DNA of 64,000 nucleotides from an endosymbiont of unidentified scaly snail isolate Monju (GTDB lineage: Bacteria > Pseudomonadota > Gammaproteobacteria > Chromatiales > Chromatiaceae), in assembly GCF_000801295.1 (NCBI RefSeq), contig NZ_AP012978.1:558001-622000 (forward strand). The letters are read 5' to 3'. Shown here piece after piece: positions 40,350 through 47,387 of the stretch. Below the pieces are notes generated by a model that was not told where the DNA came from, made no database searches, and saw only the letters and a program-made list of their open reading frames with translations. Made by a program: the position numbers and the translations under genes. Positions within the stretch are counted from its first letter, which is position 1. Every line of letters starts with the position of its first letter.

Positions 40350-40771
40350 GCGGGATTGGCGCAAGGGACTTCGGAGCGCGCAGAATAGCAGGGGGGACAG
40401 GCGGACGCACGGTCCCGGGCCGCCGAATGGGGGTTCGACAACCCCGAAAATATCGCGGTCGGTGTCCCGATCGCAGGTGATATGTTGGCCCGGCCACCCA
40501 ATGTTTGTACATTCAGAGCTTCAGGCAGGCGACAGAGCGAGGCGTGGCACACTGGCAAGGGTTGTTCCCTTGGCAAGCGCCGCAACAAAGAGCTGGCGTC
40601 TGCCTGAAGCTCCGAACCAGTATATCCTGAACGAGCGGCCCGCCTGAGCCCGCCCGCGCCGGTGTTATCGAAACTTCCCGCAGAATGACTGCGGCGGCGT
40701 TTCGATGTCTTGCCGCAGGTGGGCTCAGGCGGGCTGAATATGCAAACATTGGGTTGCCGGACCAACCAAGC
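40350..40771. other. Gap between glcF and the DUF4442 gene
   Basis: This 422-base gap is mostly the foldback element at 40484-40766. The first 130 bases should include the glcF promoter, but no strong boxes are seen. The open frames across it look like by-products of the palindromes. Confidence 0.5.
40484..40766. repeat. Complex foldback element with nested palindromes
   Basis: Imperfect terminal inverted repeats of about 32 bases (40484-40515 and 40735-40766, five mismatches) share the core ACCCAATGTTTG. They enclose two separate hairpins. Hairpin A has arms 40516-40538 and 40590-40612 (core GCTTCAGGCAG). Hairpin B has exact 14-base arms 40638-40651 and 40721-40734. Inside B are nested exact arms at 40667-40674/40699-40706 and 40678-40683/40689-40694. 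No protein is evident. It may be a non-autonomous mobile element or a structured RNA; it ends just before the next gene. Confidence 0.7.
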
Positions 40772-41263
40772 ATGTACCGATGGATCAGACGATGGCCCGG
40801 ACTCTCGCCCGCGCGGCGCCTGGAATGGTATCCGCCCTTTCGTGCCATGTCGGTGCGGGTCCTGGAGCTGGCCGACGACTGGCGACGGGTGCGCATCCTG
40901 TTGCCCCTCAATGCCTTCAACCGCAACCCGGGTGGCGGCATGTTCGGCGGCGCCATCGCCGCGCTGGCCGATCCGATCGCGGCGCTGGCCTGCAACCGGG
41001 TGTTTCCCGGTCACCAGGTGTGGACGCGCGCGATGCACATCGATTTCCGGCACGAGGGGCGCACCGACCTGGAGCTGCGTTTCGTGTTCACCGATGCGCA
41101 GGTCGAGGCGATTGGCGCCGAACTGGCGGCGCGGGGGCGGGCGACACCAACCTTCGAATACGGGTTTCATGACCAACACGGGCGGTGTTGCGCGCACGTC
41201 GTCAACACCGTGGCGATAAGACCGGCCGGCTACCGGCCACGACACAGGAAAGAACAGAGATGA
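40772..41263 (+). CDS. DUF4442 / hotdog-fold thioesterase-like protein
   Basis: The 163-residue protein resembles the DUF4442 group of hotdog-fold, thioesterase-like proteins. Features are YPPFRAMSVRVLELADDWRRV, a NRNPGGGMFGGAIAALADPIAAL helix and HIDFRHEGRTDLELRFVF. The substrate is unknown, probably an acyl-thioester. The ATG at 40772 lies just after the foldback element. Its stop overlaps the following Sel1 gene by four bases. Confidence 0.82.
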   Translation: MYRWIRRWPGLSPARRLEWYPPFRAMSVRVLELADDWRRVRILLPLNAFNRNPGGGMFGGAIAALADPIAALACNRVFPGHQVWTRAMHIDFRHEGRTDLELRFVFTDAQVEAIGAELAARGRATPTFEYGFHDQHGRCCAHVVNTVAIRPAGYRPRHRKEQR

Positions 41264-41706
41264 GCGAAGACGACAAGGGCGGGCTGGACATGGAGCTGGC
41301 CTCGGGCATAGCGGCCTTCGAAGCCAGGGATTTCACTACCGCGGTGCGCATGCTGGGGCCGCTGGCCGATGCCGGCAACCCCGAGGCCCAGTACCGCATG
41401 GCCATCATGATGCAGAACGGCCTGGGCGCGGTCAGGAACGAATTGCAGGCGTTCAGGTACATGAAGGCCGCCGCCGAGGCCGGCCTCGGTCTGGCGCAGC
41501 ACGGCCTGGGTTTCATGTACATGCAGGGCGAGTGCGTGGATCAGGACCCGAAGAAGGCGATCGCATGGTTCGAGAAGGCCGCCGAGCAGGGTCTGCAGGG
41601 TGCCATGACCACGATCGGCATGATGTATCGCGAGGGCAACGGTGTGGCGCGCGACGAGGAGAAGGCGCGCGAGTGGTTCCGCAAGGCAGGCTTCGACGAG
41701 GTCTGA
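41260..41706 (+). CDS. Small Sel1-repeat protein
   Basis: The 148-residue protein has four Sel1-like repeats, including PEAQYRMAIMMQNGLGAV, LAQHGLGFMYMQGECV and GAMTTIGMMYREGNGVARDEEKA. It begins at the ATG of an ATGA overlap with the DUF4442 gene and is probably co-translated. No signal peptide is seen. The role is unknown beyond protein binding. It is a second, shorter relative of the gene at 35414-36049. Confidence 0.88.
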   Translation: MSEDDKGGLDMELASGIAAFEARDFTTAVRMLGPLADAGNPEAQYRMAIMMQNGLGAVRNELQAFRYMKAAAEAGLGLAQHGLGFMYMQGECVDQDPKKAIAWFEKAAEQGLQGAMTTIGMMYREGNGVARDEEKAREWFRKAGFDEV

Positions 41707-41752
41707 TCGGGCGTTGGGTGTTGCCGGGCGGTTCCCGGAGTGAGTGGCAGCC

Positions 41753-42916
41753 CTATCCCCGGTTTGCCGTTTGCAGCGACAGCCGGCCACCTTTGTTGAC
41801 CAGTTGTTGTTCGCCGCGCAGCAGCGCCTGCAGGGGCTCGCCGGCCACCGCGCGGCGCCAGCCCTCGAGCAGGGGGCAGTCCTCTTCGCCACGTACCAGT
41901 TTCTGCAGGTCCTTGTGGGTGGCGATGGCCTGGGGCGAGAGCTGGTGCTCGGCGGCGAGCAGGCGCAAGGCGGCGGTCAGGTAGTCGACCATGGCCTCCT
42001 GTTCGGGGGCCAGCGGGCTGGGCCGGCGCTTTTCGCTTGGCCAGGCCTCCCGCGGCAGTGTTGCGGCCTTCTGGAGCAGCGCCAGCAGGTGCTTTCCCTC
42101 CTTGCGCACCAGGCCGGCCTCGACACCACGTATCTTCGCCAGGGCCTCGATATTGCGTGGCAGGCGCCGGCAGATCTCTACCATCACGTCGTCCTTGAGC
42201 AGCCACTTGCGTGGCAGGTCGCGTGCGCGCGCCTCGGTCTCGCGCCACTCGGCCAGCGCGGCGAGTACCGCGAGCTGGCGGCCGCGCAGGTGCTGGCGGC
42301 CCTTGACCCGTTTCCAGGCCTCGCGCGGATCGGGCTCGTAGGTGGCCGGGGCGGTGAGGGTGGCGAAATCGGCGGCCAGCCATTGCAGGCGCTCGCGATC
42401 CGACAGGCTGCCACGGATCTCCAGGTAGAGCTGGCCCAGGTAGATCACATCGTCGAGGGCGTAGCGGATCTGCTCATCGTTCAAGGGGCGTGCCGACCAG
42501 TCGGTGCGCGACTGGTCCTTTGGCAGTTCGACGCCGAGCACCCGCTTGACCAGGTTGGCATAGCCGATCTGGTCGCCGTGCCCCAGCAGGGCGGCCGCCG
42601 GCTGGGTGTCGAACAGGGGCAGGGGAAAGCGGCCCCAGTCGTGCCAGAAGATCTCCAGGTCCTGCCGGGCGGCGTGGAAGACCTTGAGGATGCTGCCGTC
42701 GAACAGCAGGTCGAGGAAGGGTGCCAGCTCGTCACCCAGAGTCAGCGGATCGACGCAGGCGGCGGTCTCGCCGTTGCTTACCTGGATCAGGCACAGCCGT
42801 GGATAGTAGCTGCGCTCGCGGATGAACTCGGTGTCCACCGCCAGCCACTCACTGCCGGCGAGTTCTCTGCACAGGGCCTGCAGGGCGTCGGGATTGTCGA
42901 TCAGGTGTTCTTGCAT
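41753..42916 (-). CDS. rnd: Ribonuclease D
   Basis: RNase D is a DEDDy 3'-5' exonuclease in tRNA and stable-RNA maturation. The 387-residue product has ExoI LAVDTEFIRERSYYP, ExoII KVFHAARQDLEIF, and ExoIII IRYALDDVIYLGQLY with the signature Tyr. A C-terminal HRDC domain includes LPRKWLLKDDVMVEICRRLP. Length and order match the family. It is divergent from the membrane protein at 42977. Confidence 0.96.
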   Translation of the reverse strand: MQEHLIDNPDALQALCRELAGSEWLAVDTEFIRERSYYPRLCLIQVSNGETAACVDPLTLGDELAPFLDLLFDGSILKVFHAARQDLEIFWHDWGRFPLPLFDTQPAAALLGHGDQIGYANLVKRVLGVELPKDQSRTDWSARPLNDEQIRYALDDVIYLGQLYLEIRGSLSDRERLQWLAADFATLTAPATYEPDPREAWKRVKGRQHLRGRQLAVLAALAEWRETEARARDLPRKWLLKDDVMVEICRRLPRNIEALAKIRGVEAGLVRKEGKHLLALLQKAATLPREAWPSEKRRPSPLAPEQEAMVDYLTAALRLLAAEHQLSPQAIATHKDLQKLVRGEEDCPLLEGWRRAVAGEPLQALLRGEQQLVNKGGRLSLQTANRG

Positions 42917-42976
42917 GGCGCGTCAAGGGTTGCGGGGCGCATAGCATAGCACCGCACGGCGTAGTAGATTGTCGGT

Positions 42977-43504
42977 ATGAACGCCCTTTTGCGACATTTC
43001 CGCGCGCTGGTTCTCTTGCGTCTCGGTCCGCAGGACATGCCGGACTCCGCTGTCCTGATGGGCATGCTGCTGGCAGTCAACCTGCCGCTTCATACCCTGT
43101 TGACTCTGGAAGTGTTCCCCGAGGTCTGGCGTGCGCTGGTCGCCGAGTTGCTGGACCTGGGACTGGGAGCGGGTCTGTTGTTCGCCGCGCTGCAGGTGCG
43201 GGGCCACCCCGGGCGCTGGCGACAGACCTATATCGCCCTGCTGGGGATGGGAGCCCTGTTCGGCGTGGTGGCGCTCGTCTATCGATTGCTCGCTCTGGCG
43301 CTGGGCCTGGAGCCGCTGGCGGCCCTGCTCGATCTGCTCTTGCTCTTCTGGAGCCTGCTGGTCATGGGGCACATCCTGCGCCAGGCGCTGGAGATCCCGT
43401 TGCTGCTCGCGATCCTCATCGCGGTCGCCTATACAATGTTCCTGCTGGGCCTGCTGGCCCAGCTGTTGTTGCCCGAGGCGGCCGGGCAGCCGGTCTTCGA
43501 GTGA
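42977..43504 (+). CDS. Hypothetical inner-membrane protein
   Basis: The 175-residue protein is strongly hydrophobic, with about four or five predicted membrane helices (around 22-45, 52-72, 83-108, 112-128 and 140-165). I recognise no family motif; its layout resembles small YIP1-like proteins. It starts 18 bases before mpl ends its leader and may share its transcript, given an 18-base gap to mpl. Confidence 0.7.
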   Translation: MNALLRHFRALVLLRLGPQDMPDSAVLMGMLLAVNLPLHTLLTLEVFPEVWRALVAELLDLGLGAGLLFAALQVRGHPGRWRQTYIALLGMGALFGVVALVYRLLALALGLEPLAALLDLLLLFWSLLVMGHILRQALEIPLLLAILIAVAYTMFLLGLLAQLLLPEAAGQPVFE

Positions 43505-43522
43505 GTCGGGAGTAGGATCTTC

Positions 43523-44896
43523 ATGCATATCCACATCCTGGGCATCTGCGGCACCTTCATGGGTGGCATTGCGTTGATCGCGCGCGAGCTGGGCCACACC
43601 GTGAGCGGTTCGGACGCCAATGTCTATCCGCCCATGAGCACCCAGCTCGAGCAGGCCGGTATCGGCCTGATGGAAGGCTGGGACCCGGCTCACCTGCAAC
43701 CGGCGCCGGACGTGGTGGTGATCGGCAATGCGCTCTCGCGCGGCAACCCGGCGGTGGAATACGTGCTGGAACAGGGTCTGCCCTATACCTCGGGGCCGCA
43801 GTGGCTGGCCGAGCAGGTGTTGCGCGATCGCTGGGTGCTGGCGGTGGCCGGCACCCACGGCAAGACCACCACCAGCAGCATGCTGGCCTGGATACTGGAG
43901 CAGGCTGGTCTGGCGCCCGGCTTCCTCATCGGCGGGGTGCCGCGCAATTTTGGTGTCTCGGCGCGTGCGGGGGAGAGTCCCTTCTTCGTGGTCGAGGCCG
44001 ACGAGTACGATACCGCCTTCTTCGACAAGCGTTCCAAGTTCGTGCATTACCGGCCGCGCACCCTGGTGATGAACAACCTGGAGTTCGATCATGCCGATAT
44101 CTTCGACGACCTCGAGGCCATCCAGCGCCAGTTTCACCACCTGGTGCGCACCGTGCCCGGCAACGGGCTCATCCTCAGCCCGCTGAACGACGGCAACCTG
44201 CACGAGGTACTGGACATGGGGTGCTGGACCCCGGTCGAGCACTTCGACCCGGTGTTCGAGGCGACCTGGCATGCCCAGGCGGTCGCTGCGGATGGTTCCG
44301 TCTTCGACGTGGTGTGCGAGACCGAACGGGTCGGCCGGGTCGAGTGGTCGCTCGGCGGTCGGCACAACATCGCCAACGCACTGGCCGCACTGGCCGCGGC
44401 GCGTCATGCCGGGGTGCCGCCAGCGCAGGGTGTCCAGGCGCTGTGCCGTTTCGAGAACGTCAAGCGACGCATGGAGCTGCGCGGCGAGGTGGGCGGGGTG
44501 GCGGTGTACGACGATTTCGCCCATCACCCGACCGCCATCGCCACGACCCTGGATGGATTGCGTGCGCGTGTGGGCGAGCGGCGTATCCATGCGGTGCTCG
44601 AGCCGCGTTCCAACACCATGCGCCTGGGGGTGATGGCCGACCGCCTGGTCGACGCCCTGCGCGTCGCCGATCGGGTTTATCTCTACCAGCCACCCGGTCT
44701 GGCCTGGGATGCCGGTGCCACCCTCGGTGCGCTGGGGGCGGCACTGGTGGTGAGTGACAGTACCGAGGCCATTGTCGAGCGCCTGGCCGCCGAGGTTCGG
44801 CCTGGCGAGGTGATCCTGGTGATGAGCAACGGCGGCTTCGAAAACATCCACCAGCGCATCCTCGATGCCCTGGCGCAGCGGGGGGCGGCGGCATGA
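43523..44896 (+). CDS. mpl: UDP-N-acetylmuramate:L-alanyl-gamma-D-glutamyl-meso-diaminopimelate ligase
   Basis: Mpl reattaches recovered tripeptide to UDP-MurNAc in murein recycling. The 457-residue Mur ligase begins MHIHILGICGTFMGGIALIA. It has the P-loop GTHGKTTT at 110-117, the central VEADEYDTAFFDKRSKF, and the C-terminal DDFAHHPTAIATTLDGLR. These distinguish it from MurC by the FFDKRSKF block. Its stop overlaps ubiX by four bases. Confidence 0.97.
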   Translation: MHIHILGICGTFMGGIALIARELGHTVSGSDANVYPPMSTQLEQAGIGLMEGWDPAHLQPAPDVVVIGNALSRGNPAVEYVLEQGLPYTSGPQWLAEQVLRDRWVLAVAGTHGKTTTSSMLAWILEQAGLAPGFLIGGVPRNFGVSARAGESPFFVVEADEYDTAFFDKRSKFVHYRPRTLVMNNLEFDHADIFDDLEAIQRQFHHLVRTVPGNGLILSPLNDGNLHEVLDMGCWTPVEHFDPVFEATWHAQAVAADGSVFDVVCETERVGRVEWSLGGRHNIANALAALAAARHAGVPPAQGVQALCRFENVKRRMELRGEVGGVAVYDDFAHHPTAIATTLDGLRARVGERRIHAVLEPRSNTMRLGVMADRLVDALRVADRVYLYQPPGLAWDAGATLGALGAALVVSDSTEAIVERLAAEVRPGEVILVMSNGGFENIHQRILDALAQRGAAA

Positions 44897-45501
44897 GCGA
44901 TGCCATCGCGGTGGCCATCACCGGTGCTTCGGGGGCGGCCTATGCCTTGCGCCTGGTCGAACAATTGCTCGCCGCCGGGCGCGAGGTGCAGTTGATGCTG
45001 TCCCAGGCCGGACAGGTGGTGGTCAACATGGAGACCGACCTGCGCCTGCCGTCGGACACTGCCGGCCAGCAGCAGGCGCTGGTGAGCCATTTCGGCTGCG
45101 CGCCGGAACGCCTGCGGGTGTTCGGCCGCCAGCAATGGCTTGCGCCAGTGGCCTCGGGAACCAATCCGCCGGCGGCCATGGTGGTCTGCCCCTGTACCAC
45201 CGGCACCCTGGCGTCGATCGCCAACGGGATCTGTGACGACCTCATCGACCGCGCCGCCGACGTGGCCCTCAAGGAGCGCCGGCCGTTGATCCTGGTGCTG
45301 CGCGAGACGCCCTATTCGGCCATTCACCTGCGCAACATGCTGCGCCTGACCGAAGCGGGAACGACCATCCTGCCGGCGAATCCCGGGTTCTATTTTCGGC
45401 CGCAGACGGTGCAGGAACTGGTGGATTTCGTGGTCGCCCGGGTGCTCGACCACCTGGGGGTGCCGCACGAACTGACTGCGCGCTGGGGCGAGGATAGATG
45501 A
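44893..45501 (+). CDS. ubiX: Flavin prenyltransferase UbiX
   Basis: UbiX makes prenyl-FMN, the cofactor of the UbiD decarboxylase in ubiquinone synthesis. The 202-residue flavoprotein has ITGASGAAYALRL, VVCPCTTGTLASIANGICDDLIDRAADV and the LVLRETPYSAIHLRNM active-site region. It starts inside the mpl stop (ATGA). ubiD is not adjacent. Confidence 0.97.
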   Translation: MSDAIAVAITGASGAAYALRLVEQLLAAGREVQLMLSQAGQVVVNMETDLRLPSDTAGQQQALVSHFGCAPERLRVFGRQQWLAPVASGTNPPAAMVVCPCTTGTLASIANGICDDLIDRAADVALKERRPLILVLRETPYSAIHLRNMLRLTEAGTTILPANPGFYFRPQTVQELVDFVVARVLDHLGVPHELTARWGEDR

Positions 45502-45547
45502 AAAGAATCCGCCTTTTGGGGAACCCGTCGCATTCCGGCTGGTCTCA

Positions 45548-45643
45548 TGGGGTACAGGCGACTGCCTGAATGAACTTGACGGTTCATTGATAGACTCCCC
45601 TTGGTGATTTCGCCGGCGTTCCCTATCGGGACGCCGGCTTTTT
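45548..45643 (+). ncRNA. Candidate structured RNA ending in an intrinsic terminator
   Basis: GGGG (45549-45552) and CCCC (45597-45600) can close a junction of two hairpins: CAGGC-GACT-GCCTG (45555-45568) and AATGAAC/GTTCATT (45569-45588). The terminator at 45612-45643 follows directly. This may be an sRNA, or just the ubiX 3' untranslated region. No family is recognised. Confidence 0.3.
45612..45643 (+). terminator. Intrinsic terminator after ubiX
   Basis: Exact 8-base arms GCCGGCGT (45612-45619) and ACGCCGGC (45631-45638) are followed by TTTTT. Confidence 0.88.
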
Positions 45644-45644
45644 A

Positions 45645-45720
45645 TGCGCACGATAATGGTGCAATTTTGAGCGCGATGCACCACAACAGGGCGACCTGCT
45701 GCGCCCAACTATTGGGCGCA
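45645..45720 (+). promoter_or_regulatory. NtrC-like binding sites upstream of amtB
   Basis: TGCGCACGATAATGGTGCA (45645-45663) has the GCAC-N7-GTGC half-site spacing of NtrC sites. A weaker match, TGCACCACAACAGGGCG, is at 45677-45693. A 21-base palindrome with exact 7-base arms TGCGCCC/GGGCGCA lies at 45700-45720; its spacing differs from the NtrC consensus. All lie 50-140 bases upstream of the sigma-54 start region, the usual enhancer position. Confidence 0.5.
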
Positions 45721-45768
45721 TGACATCAAATAGTATCTAAGTCATTGAATTAACAATGCCCCAAAAGC

Positions 45769-45784
45769 GGGCATTAAAATTGCT
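45769..45784 (+). promoter_or_regulatory. Sigma-54 promoter of amtB
   Basis: GGGCATTAAAATTGCT has the invariant GG (45770-45771) and GC (45782-45783) separated by 10 bases, as required for sigma-54 (-24/-12). It lies 50 bases before the amtB ATG. Confidence 0.7.
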
Positions 45785-45833
45785 TGTAGTGCGCGATCGA
45801 ACAACACCATTGACCTACTATGGGGAGCCTGAA

Positions 45834-47135
45834 ATGACGATACCCAAGCGCCTGAGAGCATCGATCCTGCCGGCCCTGCTGTTGCCGGCCTCGGCACTGG
45901 CCGGAGATACCATGAACGGGGCAGATACCGCCTGGATCATGGCTTCTACCGCCCTGGTGCTGTTCATGACCCTGCCGGGACTGGCCCTGTTCTACGGTGG
46001 CCTGGTGCGCAGCAAGAACGTGTTGTCGGTACTGATGCAGTGCTTCGCCATCGCCGGGCTGGCTTCCATTCTCTGGCTGGTGGCGGGCTACAGCCTGGCC
46101 TTCGGCGAGGGCAATGCCTGGATCGGCGACCTGAGCAAGGTGATGATGGCCGGCATCGGTCGCGAGACGCTCTCGGGCAGCATCCCCGAGTCGCTGTTCA
46201 TGATGTTTCAGATGACCTTTGCCGTGATCACCCCGGCGCTGGTGATCGGTGGTTTCGCCGAGCGCATGAAGTTCTCGGCCATGCTGCTGTTCTCGGCCCT
46301 GTGGCTGATGGCAGTCTATGTGCCGGTCACCCACTGGGTGTGGGGTGGCGGCTGGCTCGGCGAGATGGGCCTGTACGATTTCGCCGGCGGTACCGTGGTG
46401 CACATCACCGCCGGGGTTGGCGCCCTGGTGGCCGCGCTGGTGCTGGGGCCGCGTCGCGGCTTCCCCGAGACCGCCATGCCGCCACACAACATGACCATGA
46501 CCGTGGCCGGCGCCGGCATGCTCTGGGTGGGCTGGTTCGGCTTCAACGGCGGTTCGGCCCTGGCGGCTGACGGCAACGCGACCATGGCCATCCTGGTCAC
46601 GCACCTCTCGGCGGCGGCCGGTGTCCTGGTCTGGTCCGCGATGGAATGGATCCGCTTCGGCAAGCCCAGCGTGCTGGGCGCGGTTACCGGTATGGTGGCC
46701 GGTCTGGGTACCATCACCCCGGCCTCGGGCTTCGTCGGCCCGGCGGGTGGCCTGCTGATCGGCATCATTGCCGGTTTCGTGTGCTTCAATGCCACCCTGT
46801 ACGTCAAGCGCGTGCTCAAGATCGACGACTCGCTGGACGTGTTCCCGGTGCACGGCGTGGGCGGCATCATCGGCACCCTGATGGCCGGTATCTTCTCCGC
46901 CACCTCGCTGGGCGTGTTCAGTGGCTACGGCTTCGCCGAGGGCATCGACAGCATGGCCGGCCAGCTCAAGGTGCAGGCTATCGGCGTGATCGTCACCATC
47001 GTGTTCACCGCCGTGCTCACCTGGGTGATCCTGAAGGTGGTCGACGCCCTGCTGGGCCTGCGTGTCACTGCCGACGAAGAGCAGGAAGGCCTCGACCTGG
47101 TGCTCCACGAGGAGCGGGGTTACGACCTGCACTGA
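45834..47135 (+). CDS. amtB: Ammonium transporter AmtB
   Basis: AmtB moves ammonium across the inner membrane as a trimer and is normally blocked by GlnK. From the ATG at 45834 the product is 433 residues. It has a cleavable signal (LPALLLPASALAGD) and 11 membrane helices. Motifs include LFYGGLVRSKNVLSVLMQCF, FAVITPALVIGGFAERMKF, the pore His region DFAGGTVVHITAGVGAL and a second His in VFPVHGVGGIIGTL. A GGGGAGCC ribosome site precedes the ATG; an in-frame ATG at 45756 lies at the promoter and is rejected. Expression is likely nitrogen-regulated via sigma-54. Confidence 0.97.
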   Translation: MTIPKRLRASILPALLLPASALAGDTMNGADTAWIMASTALVLFMTLPGLALFYGGLVRSKNVLSVLMQCFAIAGLASILWLVAGYSLAFGEGNAWIGDLSKVMMAGIGRETLSGSIPESLFMMFQMTFAVITPALVIGGFAERMKFSAMLLFSALWLMAVYVPVTHWVWGGGWLGEMGLYDFAGGTVVHITAGVGALVAALVLGPRRGFPETAMPPHNMTMTVAGAGMLWVGWFGFNGGSALAADGNATMAILVTHLSAAAGVLVWSAMEWIRFGKPSVLGAVTGMVAGLGTITPASGFVGPAGGLLIGIIAGFVCFNATLYVKRVLKIDDSLDVFPVHGVGGIIGTLMAGIFSATSLGVFSGYGFAEGIDSMAGQLKVQAIGVIVTIVFTAVLTWVILKVVDALLGLRVTADEEQEGLDLVLHEERGYDLH

Positions 47136-47160
47136 TCAGCCTCGATCCGCTGGCTGATCA

Positions 47161-47194
47161 ACCCGTCGCGCCTATGGGTGCGGCGGGTTTTTTT
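47161..47194 (+). terminator. Intrinsic terminator after amtB
   Basis: ACCCGTCGC (47161-47169) pairs with GCGGCGGGT (47180-47188) with one G-T pair, followed by a run of seven T. Confidence 0.88.
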
Positions 47195-47225
47195 GTGCAT
47201 GAAACATGTTCCGAAGGGCTTGATA

Positions 47226-47241
47226 TAAGACAAATGTCTTA
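47226..47241. promoter_or_regulatory. Palindromic operator candidate upstream of aceE
   Basis: TAAGAC-AAAT-GTCTTA is an exact 6-base palindrome in AT-rich DNA between amtB and aceE. It could bind a repressor of the pyruvate dehydrogenase genes. It does not match the PdhR consensus I know. Confidence 0.35.
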
Positions 47242-47321
47242 GAACTGGAATATGTCAACTCGTTGATTTTCAAGAAAATGTAAAAACAAGTTCGCTTTTT
47301 TTGGCATGCTTTGCTTGAATT

Positions 47322-47382
47322 GCCCCCATGCTTGGGCCGGCTGCGGGCTGGTCCGACCCGAAAATCACTCAGCAATGGGGGC
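47322..47382 (+). promoter_or_regulatory. Leader hairpin that can mask the aceE ribosome binding site
   Basis: GCCCCCAT (47322-47329) is exactly complementary to ATGGGGGC (47375-47382). The latter contains the aceE Shine-Dalgarno region 5 bases before the ATG. Pairing would hide the site, so translation may be controlled by the leader. Confidence 0.4.
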
Positions 47383-47387
47383 GACCC

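Larger units (their letters stand above)
45502..45833. other. Regulatory gap between ubiX and amtB
   Basis: The 332 bases hold a possible structured transcript (45548-45643) ending in a terminator, NtrC-like palindromes (45645-45720) and a sigma-54 promoter (45769-45784). No gene is seen; in particular no glnK precedes amtB. Confidence 0.6.
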
